Origin: Rachicladosporium sp. CCFEE 5018
Lineage: Eukaryota > Ascomycota > Dothideomycetes > Cladosporiales > Cladosporiaceae
Direction: 5' to 3'
DNA: 64,000 bases
Assembly (NCBI GenBank): GCA_002077045.2
Contig: KZ111146.1
Location: 302,224-366,223 of the forward strand
Positions 21,126 through 30,905 of this stretch are shown here, piece by piece (within the stretch, counting starts at the first letter, position 1; every line of letters begins with the position of its first letter). Position numbers and translations under genes: made by a program. The notes beneath the pieces were generated by a model. The model saw only the letters and a program-made list of their open reading frames with translations. It was not told where the DNA came from and did no database searches.

Positions 21126-21755
21126 AGGCTAGCATAGACAAACGCTGAGGCTGCCAGTCTTGCTTCATCCTGCTTCGCACCCGACTGTATGTCCACGCTC
21201 ACCATTCTTGGCCTGTGGCTTATGTGTCAGGCACATGTTCAACTTCATGTCCATGCCTGTGAACCATTGATCTTCAAGTCCAAGCGCCTCGAGTGTTCGA
21301 ATGGAGTGAGTGAGTGAGTGAAGTCAGCGGTAGAAGTCTTGGCGCTAGCGGGTAGTCCCAGAAATCCAACACCGCCCGCGCTCACCGACGCAACAGACGT
21401 CGTCGATTCAACACAACCCTGCCAAAGTCATATATTGACACATCGAGCAAACTACCAGGTACGTGCACGCTATCACATACGGATGGAGGCGATTGAGCAT
21501 GTCCACTCGGCGAGAGCAGAGGAGTGGAGCCGGCAGTGGTCAGCGCAGTGGGAAGGGCCACCTATGCGACAGCAACAGGCAGGCGAATTCAAAACTCAGA
21601 ACGCATTGTTGTATATGAAAGGCGCATGATCGCACGAACACTGGAAGCAATTCACTGACAAGAAGTGCCCTCGTCGCAGACTCGGTCTTTCCACTTCCTG
21701 ACGCCGCACAACAACAACAGACCCCACCACACAACCACCCCAACACACCGCAATC
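21126..21755. other. Intergenic, G-patch gene to ARF1 (copy A)
   Basis: 630 bp, no supported gene. Contains a GAGT tetranucleotide repeat at about 21304-21319 (four units) that is shorter in copy B. The block after it, to about 21475, is nearly identical in B and probably belongs to the ARF1 promoter and leader; a CA/AC-rich leader precedes the ATG. Confidence 0.45.
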
Positions 21756-22436
21756 ATGGGTCTCACATTCTCGAAGCTGTTCGACCGCTTGTGGGGGAAG
21801 AAGGAGATGAGAATCCTGATGGTTGGGCTTGATGCCGCAGGCAAGACCACCATCTTGTACAAGCTCAAGCTCGGCGAGATCGTCACGACTATCCCCACGA
21901 TTGGTGCGTCCACCTCCCTCCCACCTACTCTCCCTCACCCTTCCAGCCCACTGACAACACCACCCAGGCTTCAACGTCGAAACAGTCGAGTACAAAAACA
22001 TCCAATTCACAGTCTGGGACGTCGGCGGACAGGACAAGATCCGACCCCTCTGGCGCCACTACTTCCAAAACACGCAAGGAATCATCTTCGTCGTCGACTC
22101 CAACGATCGTGACCGTGTGGTCGAAGCCCGCGAGGAGCTGCAGCGCATGCTGAATGAGGATGAGCTGAGGGATGCGCTGCTGTTGGTTTTCGCTAATAAG
22201 CAGGATTTGCCGAATGCGATGAATGCGGCGGAGATTACTGATAAGCTGGGCTTGCACAGTTTGAGGCAGAGGGCTTGGGTGAGTTTTCCTGACTGGCTGG
22301 TGGAGATGGGTAAGATGGGAATTGCGGCTGACAGTTTTAACAGTACATCCAATCCACCTGCGCTACCTCCGGAGACGGGCTGTACGAGGGTCTGGAGTGG
22401 CTGAGCAACTCGCTGCGCAAGGCCGGACACCAGTAG
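21756..22436 (+). CDS. ARF1: ADP-ribosylation factor 1 (copy A)
   Basis: Small GTPase controlling COPI coat recruitment and Golgi traffic. Exons 21756-21903, 21968-22278 and 22344-22436 with introns of 64 and 65 nt; total 183 residues, near the usual 180. MGLTFSKLF gives the N-myristoylation glycine and amphipathic helix. GTP-binding motifs: GLDAAGKTT (P-loop), PTIGFNVETVEYKN (switch 1, across intron 1), WDVGGQDKIRPLWRHY (switch 2), NKQDLPNA and CATSGDGLYEGLEWL. All are intact and nearly identical to well-known Arf1 proteins. Intron 2 is almost unrelated to the copy B intron while the exons agree. Confidence 0.97.
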
Positions 22437-23313
22437 ACGGCGTCTCGCGTGCGAGCAGACGGAGCAAAGAGGCAAAAGCACAGCTCGAGCACTCGAGACC
22501 GGACTGAGTGTGCGAGCCAGCTGTGCAAAGATTACCAGACAACACACGACATGAAAGCAGCAAGCAGATTGCAAAGATGAGCGGGGGAGGAACAGGAGTA
22601 GGTGATAGAGTGGTGCTTGTGATGTGGTAGCGGTTTGCAATGGCAGGTTGTATGCTACGGGTGCGAACAAAGCAGCACTTCTGGGACCTTCTCAATCTCA
22701 CGACTATGTATCCAAATGCCCGAACTTACCTGCACGTTTTGGGTGGCTCTGCCTGGCTCGATCAAGGACAACACATCTACTCTCGGCGTATCTTGGTCGT
22801 GTCTCTCGTGCGCTGTCTGGATAGATAAATTCGTCGCGTGAGCTGTTGCCATACCTGTCAGAGTCAGCTGGATGTGTCCATCATTTAAATTAGCGTCACC
22901 AACCATAACCCACGCCAACGAGGAGCTTCCTGTAGAAACTGCATCCTGATGCTCAAGCGTGGGCAGTACAACTCGTGACAGACAGACTGAACTGGCGTGG
23001 GCAAACGGATTGGGACATCTCGGACGCCGCAGTGATCATTCATGCTTATGCGTCTACAATGCTAATTGCCCTCCCATGCCGCTATAGTCTCGTGAACAAC
23101 GCTCCACTCTTTGATTTGAGAGAAGGGAAACCGTCCAGCCCACATGTGCAGATGCATCCCGCCTGCTGCCGTTACACTCGCCGTCCTTTCTATCATTACA
23201 CAAAAACCGTCCACACAGATCAGCCAGCCAGTCATCGTTCCGCCTCAATCTCTCCTGGCCGCTCGACCCGCTGTATGCTCACATATCATGACCCTTCGAC
23301 TTGCAGTCAGATC
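22437..23313. other. Intergenic between convergent ARF1 and KIN1 (copy A)
   Basis: 877 bp of 3' flank for both genes, similar in copy B. Several short overlapping frames exist but none is supported by domain content. Presumed 3' UTRs and terminators. Confidence 0.4.
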
Positions 23314-26300
23314 CTACAACCTCAACTCCCCCAGTATCCTCTCAGCCATATTCTTATACCTCCAAGTCCCGCCATCAACCTTCTTGAACTGAATTCCATG
23401 TAAACTCAATAGTGGAACCTTCACAAGCAACACCTCAAATTTCAACGGCACCATCGAAGCGCCGAAATCACTTTGAACGTGCGTTGTAGTCTCGCCCGCA
23501 GCCCGCTGCGAGGACGTCTGCTTGTTATACGCAGACGAGGGAGGGTTCTGGTCGTCGTCGGATATCTCATCTTCAGTCGTGTAGCTGTGGTCGCGAGGGT
23601 TGGTCTTGGAGACCGTGCGTTGGGGCGTGGAAGTGGAGCGGAAGTCGTCGCGTTCTGCGTCGCGGCGGAAACCGCCGAATGAGATCTTCCTGCGATGGGT
23701 TTGTGGCTCGGGACTCAAGGGTGCGGCGCCACTAAGCGCTTGACCGTCCGTGGGTCTGTTCGCGACATCCACGCTAGGAACGTGACGGCATGCGAAGCCG
23801 CCGCGAATTTCTTTGTACTCTACGCCCAGCTGGCGGAGCACGCGGATGATATCTGCGCGGATGATGGGTAGAGGGCGGGAGGAGGTCGTGGAGACGGAGA
23901 AGAGGCCTTTGAGATAGACTGGCTTCATCTCCGTCTGCGAGGCCTCAGCTTCCACCTCAGCTTCGCGGGTCTTGATCTCTTCTTCCGTCTCTTCGCGGAC
24001 GTCTGACGTGCGGCCACCATCGCGGCGTGTGCGGCGCATTTGCATGCTCTCTTTGCGGGAGTGGCCGAGTGACTTGGTGCGAGAGTTCTTCGGCGGCGGC
24101 GTGGGCCTAGACTCGATGTCTGACGTGGGCTGCTCCGGGCGGACTCCCTGATCAATCGTTTCCTTGCGGCCGTCGTAGGAGGGCTGCGAGCTTACGGGAG
24201 GGCGCATGGGTCCGCCTTCTGAGACGCCGCGACGGGTCAGGCGTCGACGAATGTCGCTAGAGTTGACACTCACGCTGCGACCGAGGCCGCCGGTACGCTT
24301 GCGATCTCGTGTCCCGTCCACTGCTGGACTCAGCGCGCCGGGCGGTGAGAGCATGTCGGCTTGCTTCGATTCAGCGGATTCTGGCCTCAAACCTGTTGTG
24401 CTCGAATCTCTAGTCCGGCGCATGGAGAAGCTCTTTTTGGGTGTCTCGCTGGGTGCGTAAACTGCCAGCGATGGAGGTGGGTGGCTGCGATCTGGCCTCT
24501 CGCGCATGGGCTCAGTCGGCTCCTTGCTCCTTCTCGTACTAAAACGACGCAGTAGGCCGACCGCGGCACTCTCCCGTCTCACTGGCTGAGGTGCCTGCTG
24601 CTGCTGATCTGCCATCGGCTCTACTATAGCCGGATTGGTGGGTGACGGTGCAGCATTGATGTTGACGTTCTTCATGCCCTCTGTGACTTCGTCCTCGCCA
24701 TGTGTCCGTGCACGTGGTCTTGATCGGCCACCACTTGGCTTCTCGCCTGCCATCTCGTGAGCATGCGGGTTCGTGTACGCGGCTTGTGGTGCTGAGGGCA
24801 GACCCGGGACTTCTAGCGGATTACTGCCAGGTATCGTCGGCATCTCAAGTGCGCCTGGGTTCTTCTCCTTCATCTCGCGCTCGCGCTTTTCCTGTACAAG
24901 ATAGTAGACCGAGATCAGCGGGTCAAAGGCATTGGTGGGATCAGTTCCAACCTGCACTGCCTCGGTCGATGGTGTGTTGAGAGTGTCTCGGCTTGTCGTC
25001 GAGTTTCTTCTCTTGTAGAAGTCAAAAACGCCGCGCTTCCTCTCCAGCTCTGGAGTCTGCTGCACAGATTTACGCTCAGCGCTTCTTACAGCCCGTTGAT
25101 AATCTTCTGACTCGAGCACCTTGGTCAATCGCGTCGTGATAGACTCAGCACTTCCAAAGTCGAAGCCTGTCATTTTGTCGACGATAGTCGGATCAAGAGG
25201 TAGCTGCAGTGCCCTTCTCTGTGGTATGTAGTTCTCTGCCGGTCCTGAGAAGCCTTTGAGCATCCAGGGGTGCGTCAAGATCTCGGATAGAGTTGCCCGC
25301 TGCTGAGGATCTGTGTTCAGCATCCGTGCTATCAGATTCTTGCACTCGGGCGTCAGCCATGGTGGGTACTCGACTATGCCCTTCTTGATCTTCGCATGTA
25401 GCTGGGGCATGCTTTGATCGTCGAAAGGCACCTTGCCGCACACCAAGACGTACAGCACGATGCCGAAACTCCAGATGTCGACTTCGGGTCCCGTGTATGC
25501 TTTCGCCTGCAAAAGCTCGGGAGCTGCGAAGTACAGACTGCCGCAAAAAGTCTTCAAGTGACTGCGAGGGCTGAACAGATTCGACAGTCCGAAGTCAATG
25601 ATCTTGATATCACCCGTCTTGCTAATCAGGATGTTCTCGATTTTCAAGTCGCGATGGACAATGCTGTTGCGATGGCAGTAGTCTAAAGCACTCGCAATTT
25701 GTCGGCCAAACTTGCGCGCTTGCTTCTCCTTCAGTCGACCGTGGCTGATGATGTAGTCCAGCATCTGCCCGCCGTTGACATACTCGAACAGCATGTACCA
25801 GTGGTAATTTGTCCGCACAACATCACGCATGCCGCAGATGTACGGATGATCCACCAATGTGACAATGGCAGCCTCCCTTGCGGTCCTGACTTCTTTGCTG
25901 TGGTCTGCACGTTCACGCTCTGCTTGTGTGCGATGCTCTCCGTCTGTCGATGCGATGGGCACGATTTTAACCGCAACCTGCTCGCCTGTCTCCTTATTGC
26001 GAGCCAGCTTTACCTTTCCCATACTACCGGCACCTATCGTCTTGCCTAGATCCCAGTGCCCTGTCTGCGTGTCTACAGTGGTTCTTCTGCGAAGGTTCGT
26101 TGGGTTGGAGGATCGGTTGTCAGGCACGCTAGCTCCGTTCGACGCAGGAGGAGCAGTCTGCGGCGCATTTGGATCGTATCGCGACTGCGTTCGGGCGTGT
26201 CCCGAAGAAGTCCTCGAGGACTCGGTGCGTGCTGGCTGTTGCGTGCTCGTCGATCTGTCATGTGACTCGCTTCTCCTCGAGCCTGATGGGGGCCTTGCCA

Positions 26301-26610
26301 AGTTGGTCTGCTCATAGTCATTCCGCGCAACAGTCGCCATTTTGCTTGGCATATTCCGCGATTGTGAATAGGAAGCGGGGGAGTGTGTCTGAGATGTAGA
26401 TACGGCTCTACGTGGTGAGCTCGGAGCAGCGGAGCGGTGTGTGGTGCTCTGCGAGCGATGGGGTGGGGTATAGTCCGCAGGGTCGTTATATGTCGGGGGA
26501 GGTGCGCGATGCGAGTAGTCGTGCTCCGAGGGGTCAACGTAGCTACTGGGAGGATGGCGACGCGTGGAGGGGCTTCGAGGCAGCGCAGGCGACTGTGCAG
26601 CTGCAGACAT
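23314..26610 (-). CDS. KIN1: KIN1/PAR-1/MARK-type Ser/Thr kinase (copy A)
   Basis: Polarity kinase of the Kin1/Kin2/Par-1 group, acting at the cell cortex on growth, septation and exocytosis in related fungi. A single exon of 1098 residues. The N-terminus is long, Ser/Pro-rich and disordered. The kinase domain spans about residues 180-455: GKTIGAGSMGKVKLA (glycine loop), VAVKIVPI (lysine), IVHRDLKIENILI (catalytic loop), IIDFGLSNLFS (DFG) and TFCGSLYFAAPELL (activation loop with an LKB1-like Thr). A long linker contains basic RRxS-like motifs. The C-terminus (VPLKFEVLLVKVPLLSLHGI...WRYKNMAERILGELRL, in parts) is a KA1 domain for membrane phospholipid binding. Start chosen at MSAAAQSPALPRSPS, the first ATG of the frame, also kept in copy B. 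Confidence 0.93.
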   Translation of the reverse strand: MSAAAQSPALPRSPSTRRHPPSSYVDPSEHDYSHRAPPPTYNDPADYTPPHRSQSTTHRSAAPSSPRRAVSTSQTHSPASYSQSRNMPSKMATVARNDYEQTNLARPPSGSRRSESHDRSTSTQQPARTESSRTSSGHARTQSRYDPNAPQTAPPASNGASVPDNRSSNPTNLRRRTTVDTQTGHWDLGKTIGAGSMGKVKLARNKETGEQVAVKIVPIASTDGEHRTQAERERADHSKEVRTAREAAIVTLVDHPYICGMRDVVRTNYHWYMLFEYVNGGQMLDYIISHGRLKEKQARKFGRQIASALDYCHRNSIVHRDLKIENILISKTGDIKIIDFGLSNLFSPRSHLKTFCGSLYFAAPELLQAKAYTGPEVDIWSFGIVLYVLVCGKVPFDDQSMPQLHAKIKKGIVEYPPWLTPECKNLIARMLNTDPQQRATLSEILTHPWMLKGFSGPAENYIPQRRALQLPLDPTIVDKMTGFDFGSAESITTRLTKVLESEDYQRAVRSAERKSVQQTPELERKRGVFDFYKRRNSTTSRDTLNTPSTEAVQVGTDPTNAFDPLISVYYLVQEKREREMKEKNPGALEMPTIPGSNPLEVPGLPSAPQAAYTNPHAHEMAGEKPSGGRSRPRARTHGEDEVTEGMKNVNINAAPSPTNPAIVEPMADQQQQAPQPVRRESAAVGLLRRFSTRRSKEPTEPMRERPDRSHPPPSLAVYAPSETPKKSFSMRRTRDSSTTGLRPESAESKQADMLSPPGALSPAVDGTRDRKRTGGLGRSVSVNSSDIRRRLTRRGVSEGGPMRPPVSSQPSYDGRKETIDQGVRPEQPTSDIESRPTPPPKNSRTKSLGHSRKESMQMRRTRRDGGRTSDVREETEEEIKTREAEVEAEASQTEMKPVYLKGLFSVSTTSSRPLPIIRADIIRVLRQLGVEYKEIRGGFACRHVPSVDVANRPTDGQALSGAAPLSPEPQTHRRKISFGGFRRDAERDDFRSTSTPQRTVSKTNPRDHSYTTEDEISDDDQNPPSSAYNKQTSSQRAAGETTTHVQSDFGASMVPLKFEVLLVKVPLLSLHGIQFKKVDGGTWRYKNMAERILGELRL

Positions 26611-27742
26611 GGCTACCTCACTGGCCTCCTCTGTAGTGCTTTGGGCGGGAGGCTGTGCGTGTCGAAGTTGAGGTGAAGCAATGTATGCAATGATGCGAAG
26701 CGGTAGCAGTCAAGCTGTTGACCTGGCGTCGCGCCCCGGGCGGGCTATCGGGCGGCGGGGGAGCGGTGTAGTGGCATTGACGGTGTGCTGCTGTCGATTC
26801 GAGAGGGCCTCGTCGTGAAGCAGGCTGTCGAAATGTACCACTGACACTACAACAGACTTTTGCACAAGATGTTGTGCCGTGAGGCTTGGTTGTGGCTCAC
26901 GGAATGAGGCAGAAGTCTGGACAAGCCAAGTCAAAGGGGTGGGGGTGCAAGATGCGGTGTTCGGGTTGGATTGACCAACTAGACTTCCACTGAAGCGAAA
27001 TTGTACACAAGAGGCTACCGGATCTATCGGTCAACAGTACATGGAGCAACTACGGCGACGTTTGGAGGTTGAACATCTCACCATCCCACAAGGGGAGCGC
27101 CTCTCCGCCGTGATTGAGGATCGTAATGATCAATGCCGCACGCAAGATTGGCGCACGCTATGGGACTCGGCCCGATCAGTGCCGAGTAGTGAATGCGTTT
27201 GTTTCATGAGTGTCAACTACATATCTCTGTCGAAGGATACACATTGCACACTCATATGATGCCAGGAAGCCTCTGAACTCGCCAGCGGCCTTGCAGCATT
27301 TCACGCGCCCGATTCTTGCGACGATCTGATTGTCTATCGCAGGACCTGTAGTAGACGAAGAAACGCTACTTCTCCATGGTAGGTGGAGATTGCGGTAGGC
27401 AGTCCCTCAAGTCGGCCTCATAGAGCTTGAGCCAAGCCGCACATCAGTCGAGGAGCTTGACTGCACAACGCTGTGAGGTCGAAGATTTCCCAGTCGCTGC
27501 TGGCAGATGGGATACATGTGCACAGCCCACTGCTTGGGGAAGAGGTGGCCACCCCTCCTCGCTTACAATGCAGAGCCGCAGAGCGGCGCAGCTGCATGCT
27601 CTAGCTTGTCTGCTGCAGGAAATGTGACTCGAGCATTGCCTCGATATGATATTACTGAGGCCGCCCGGTGTGAATGACATCTTACATAGGCACGCAAAGA
27701 TGAGTGCTACATGCTGCCTTCCTTTGTTTCCTCTCCAGCAAC
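26611..27742. promoter_or_regulatory. Divergent intergenic region, KIN1 / repeat protein (copy A)
   Basis: About 1.13 kb, with patchy similarity to copy B (52003-53160). DNA near KIN1 (26620-26950) and near the repeat-protein ATG (27480-27742) is conserved; the middle (27240-27470) is not. No coding region supported. CTCTCCAG just before the ATG at 27743 could be a splice acceptor of a 5' UTR intron. Confidence 0.4.
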
Positions 27743-28738
27743 ATGCAAAAGATCTACTTTGTCTTTGGTCCTGAAGGTAGCTTCTTCTTCGCCGGCGCGA
27801 AGGGCTCCGAGAGGTGGGTTCACGTTATTTCAGCGCTCGCCACCGCTACTGACTCCCGGGACAGCGCTGGGCTTCCACCAGATGTGGAGACAGAAATCGC
27901 AACAGCAGTCAGCGTTGTCAATATTGCGCTGAGTGACCGTGGGGAGGAGAAAGATCCGGTCGCCTTCGTCGCGTACGAGAAGAGCGATGGCAGAAAATGG
28001 TGGTCATGTCAGTGTCACGGTCTAAACATAAGTTGCCATCCTGCTAAGCACCGGCGCAGGGCGCTCCAATTCTTTCATACTAGCTTTCAAGGAGAACATT
28101 AAAGAATTCGAGAACATCGGCCAAGGCAATTGTCGCTTTGTTTTCGGCGAGAGAGGTCACTACCTGGTATGGACCGCTAGAGGCAAATGGCTTTGGGAGT
28201 GTCCTCGCGAGATGCTGCCAAAAGACCCGATATTCAATAAACAAGTAGAGATCGATCACGCGTCGCTTGGCGTCGACGACTCCTACTTCATCATCGCGAA
28301 GAATGGAAAGTGCTGGTGGAAAACTAAAGGCCATTATCCGGCACTCCAGGCTATCCTCGACGACGTGAGACCAGGCGATGTCATTGTACGCATTTCTCGT
28401 CCTGATGGTGGCAGCTTGCTGATCAAGTGCTCCAGTTCGCTGCTCTAAACCCATTCCGGATCGGGCAGTTCTTCATCCTCTTCGCCAACAACACAGCGGT
28501 GTTTCAAGTCCCGCTTTCCTACCGGTCGAAGCTGGAGAGTGCACTCAAAAAGCATGGCATCACCTGCACTGCTCTGACCTCACAGCAGGCGGAGAAGAAA
28601 GTGAAGATGCCGAAGGCGGCGAAGCAATCTGACTTTGCGAAGAGACTTCTCAAGGACATCACGGGGCCGGTGGCAGGTGCCGTCATTAGCGGCATTACCA
28701 GCGCGTTGGTCGGAGCTGTGGCATGTACCGTTATGTGA
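27743..28738 (+). CDS. Unidentified repeat protein with glycine-rich hydrophobic C-terminus (copy A)
   Basis: I do not recognise a named family. Exons 27743-28007, 28060-28385 and 28436-28738 with introns of 52 and 50 nt; total 297 residues. Four or five degenerate units of 30-50 residues share a pattern of aromatic beta-strand, FG or NG turn, then Trp: YFVFGPEGSFFFAGAKG, FVFGERGHYLVWTARGKWLW, YFIIAKNGKCWWKTKG and FFILFANNTAVFQVPL. This looks like a small beta-repeat or propeller fold. A Lys-rich stretch (KKVKMPKAAKQSDFAKR) precedes a glycine/alanine-rich hydrophobic end, GPVAGAVISGITSALVGAV, which could be a tail anchor or membrane-inserting segment. In copy B both introns differ by one base in length while all three exons keep theirs, good evidence that this gene is real and translated. 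Confidence 0.72.
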
Positions 28739-29336
28739 GGATCAAGCTTCTGCTGCTTCAGATGGTGAAGATTCCCAAGGGCGGGCTGTCTGGTCTGAGC
28801 AAGCACGAGGTGCACCCAATCTTCGAGTTCTCCGGTCAAATCGTCAGCGAGGGAGGTAGAGCAGAGGAGAAACTTGGCCAAGAAAGCATCGCTCTCGCAA
28901 CGGCACATCGAACGCGCAATCTCATCTATAGCGGACTCGACAGTACCACAAGGATATTGATACCCCAGGCAGAAGGAGGGCTTCGTTGTATCAACACCGA
29001 ACACGCATAGAATATACATCAGTCCGAACGGTAGCAGCGCGTTGAGAAATGACGGAGGCACCTCGCACTTTGACATCTGTATCGCTCTGATCCTGGCTAT
29101 CGTAGTGTTCGCAAGAATGTATATACATGGGAGGCTATAGGTCAAGATCCCGTGGTCTCGTGTGAGTGATCTTCAGTGCTGCACCAATCCAGCCTAGCGT
29201 CTTGGCAGAGACACTCGACACCCAAAATCTCTCCGCCACCTCATGCACCTCTCTTTCCCCACCACAAGCACAACACGCAAAGCCGTACCACTATCAACAC
29301 CCCACAAGTTGATATTGGAAGACCAACCCGCCCATC
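28739..29336. other. Intergenic, repeat protein to RPL10A (copy A)
   Basis: About 600 bp. Frames in the first 270 bp on either strand are not kept in copy B (frameshifts), so no gene is called. The last 120 bp, with CAC/ACC-rich leader sequence, is nearly identical in copy B and should be the RPL10A promoter and 5' UTR. Confidence 0.45.
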
Positions 29337-30046
29337 ATGTCAAAGATCACGGTCGCTGGTGTGCGTACCAACGTGCAAGCCCTCCTCGCATATTCCAATG
29401 AAGAGAAGAAGCGCAACTTCCTCGAGACCGTCGAGCTACAAATCGGCCTCAAGAACTACGACCCCCAGCGTGACAAGCGTTTCTCCGGCACCGTCAAGCT
29501 CCCCCGCGTCCCGCGCCCGAACATGAGCATCTGCATCCTCGGTGACCAGCACGACATCGATCGCGCGAAGCACCACGGTGTGGACGCTATGAGCAGCGAT
29601 GATCTGAAGAAGTTGAACAAGAACAAGAAGTTGATTAAGAAGTTGGCGAGGAAGTACGATGCGTTCATTGCTTCCGACTCTTTGATCAAGCAGATCCCGC
29701 GTCTGTTGGGTCCGGGTCTCTCCAAGGGTACGCACGCCTGTCACATCGCTGTATTGAGCGTACATACTGACAATTCATCACAGCCGGCAAGTTCCCCACC
29801 CCAGTCTCCCACGCGGAAGATCTCAATGCCAAGATCACCGAAGTCAAGTCGACCATCAAGTTCCAGCTGAAGAAGGTGTTGTGCATGGGTGTCGCTGTCG
29901 GGCACGTGGACATGAGCGAGGATGAGCTCATTGGCAACATCATGTTGTCGATCAACTACCTCGTCTCGCTGTTGAAGAAGGGCTGGCAGAACGTGGGCTC
30001 GCTGACCATCAAGGCCAGCATGAGCCCGCCCAAGCGTCTGTACTAG
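29337..30046 (+). CDS. RPL10A: 60S ribosomal protein L10a (uL1) (copy A)
   Basis: Component of the L1 stalk of the large ribosomal subunit, which guides deacylated tRNA out of the E site. Exon 1 29337-29727, 56-nt intron, exon 2 29784-30046; total 217 residues, exactly the usual eukaryotic size. Family marks: RNFLETVELQIGLKNYDPQRDKRFSGTVKLP (in parts FLETVELQIGLKNYDPQ and KRFSGTVKLPRVPRP), GPGLSKAGKFPTPV across the splice, and the VGHVDM and NVGSLTIKASMSPPKRLY end. Intron and frame are identical in copy B, with only silent or near-silent changes. Confidence 0.97.
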
Positions 30047-30522
30047 ATGCTTTGTCGCATGCTAGTATGGGGGAGAGGAGGATGGAAGGACTGTCTCGAG
30101 CAACTAGCTATGCCAAAGGTAGCTAGTGCCGTTTACTCGCCTTCACTGGCTGAGGACAGTCAATGAACCCTCGAGTTGCACGTCACCACATACACTTATC
30201 GGAACTCCGCGATCTTGTCACTGTAGTAGCTGCGTTCAGCTGCTCCTTCTATTGCCAATGATGCCACACCTTACCTTCCGATCGCAACCAAAGCTTCATC
30301 AAACATCTGTCGTTACCGCTAGATAGGCTTCTGCTGTTCCATTGTGCTCGTGACCTTCTCCACGTTTCTTGGCATGGATGCCGCCTTCGAGCCTGAGCTC
30401 GCAGCTGTGCATGAGCACCTGCAGTTCCTTTCCACTTCGCTCGACACAGCTATCGTCTACGACAAAACGCATGCTGTACAGAAATCAATAACGCCGACAG
30501 CCTGCATGAGGCACCCCCAACC
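30047..30522. promoter_or_regulatory. Upstream region of CAF40 (copy A)
   Basis: 476 bp between RPL10A and CAF40. An upstream ATG at 30374 opens a 109-codon frame that overlaps the CAF40 start in another frame and has the same length in copy B (55793-56119); it is more likely a regulatory upstream frame or intronic sequence than a gene. Confidence 0.4.
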
Positions 30523-30805
30523 ATGCAGCACGTCTACAACTCCCACCAAAACCCCTACCACCAACCGCAATCCGACTGGCAGCAGCAACAACACCACCAA
30601 CCCTCGCAACATCACTTCGCGCAAACCCAAGCAGCCGCTGTCGCGAATGCCGCTGCACAACAGCAACAGCAGCAGCAGCAGCAGCACTATGGCCGCATGA
30701 CCCACAATGGCAATGGGAACAGTAACTCAGGACAAGGCCACTTGAGCGCGGGGAATGATGGAAGTATCTTTGGCGCGGGGGACTCGATCAGTGAGGAGAA
30801 TCGAC
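30523..30805 (+). CDS. CAF40: CAF40 (CCR4-NOT subunit), 5' fragment cut by gap 2 (copy A)
   Basis: First 94 codons of CAF40, ending at the N run after SISEENR. Identical start MQHVYNSHQNPYH and nine-glutamine run as the complete copy at 55942. Differences are minor (for example QHHQPS against QYHQPS, MTHNG against MTQNG). Truncation is an assembly edge, not a proven mutation. Confidence 0.88.
30658..30684 (+). repeat. CAG/CAA microsatellite in CAF40 (copy A)
   Basis: Nine consecutive glutamine codons, mostly CAG. Same length in copy B at 56077-56103. Confidence 0.8.
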
Positions 30806-30905
30806 NNNNNNNNNNNNNNNNNNNNNNNNNNNNNNNNNNNNNNNNNNNNNNNNNNNNNNNNNNNNNNNNNNNNNNNNNNNNNNNNNNNNNNNNNNNNNNN
30901 NNNNN
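30806..30905. other. Assembly gap 2, 100 N, between copies A and B
   Basis: Exactly 100 N. Left edge lies inside CAF40 exon 1, right edge inside NACHT-ankyrin exon 3. These are the two ends of the 25-kb duplicated segment, as expected if two overlapping but divergent contigs were joined end to end. Confidence 0.95.

Larger units (their letters stand above)
5950..30805. repeat. Copy A of the 25-kb duplicated segment
   Basis: Colinear with 30906-56224 in gene order, orientation and exon structure. It starts within NACHT-ankyrin exon 3, continuous with unique DNA on the left, and ends within CAF40 exon 1 at the N gap. Length is 24856 bp against 24939 bp for copy B after removing B's own 380-bp gap artefact. 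See findings for why a haplotype duplication in the assembly is preferred. Confidence 0.93.

Noticed and set aside
28519..29145. 208-codon - strand frame after the repeat protein (copy A)
   Set aside because: The matching region of copy B carries frameshifts that split it, and half of it is antisense to the repeat protein's last exon.
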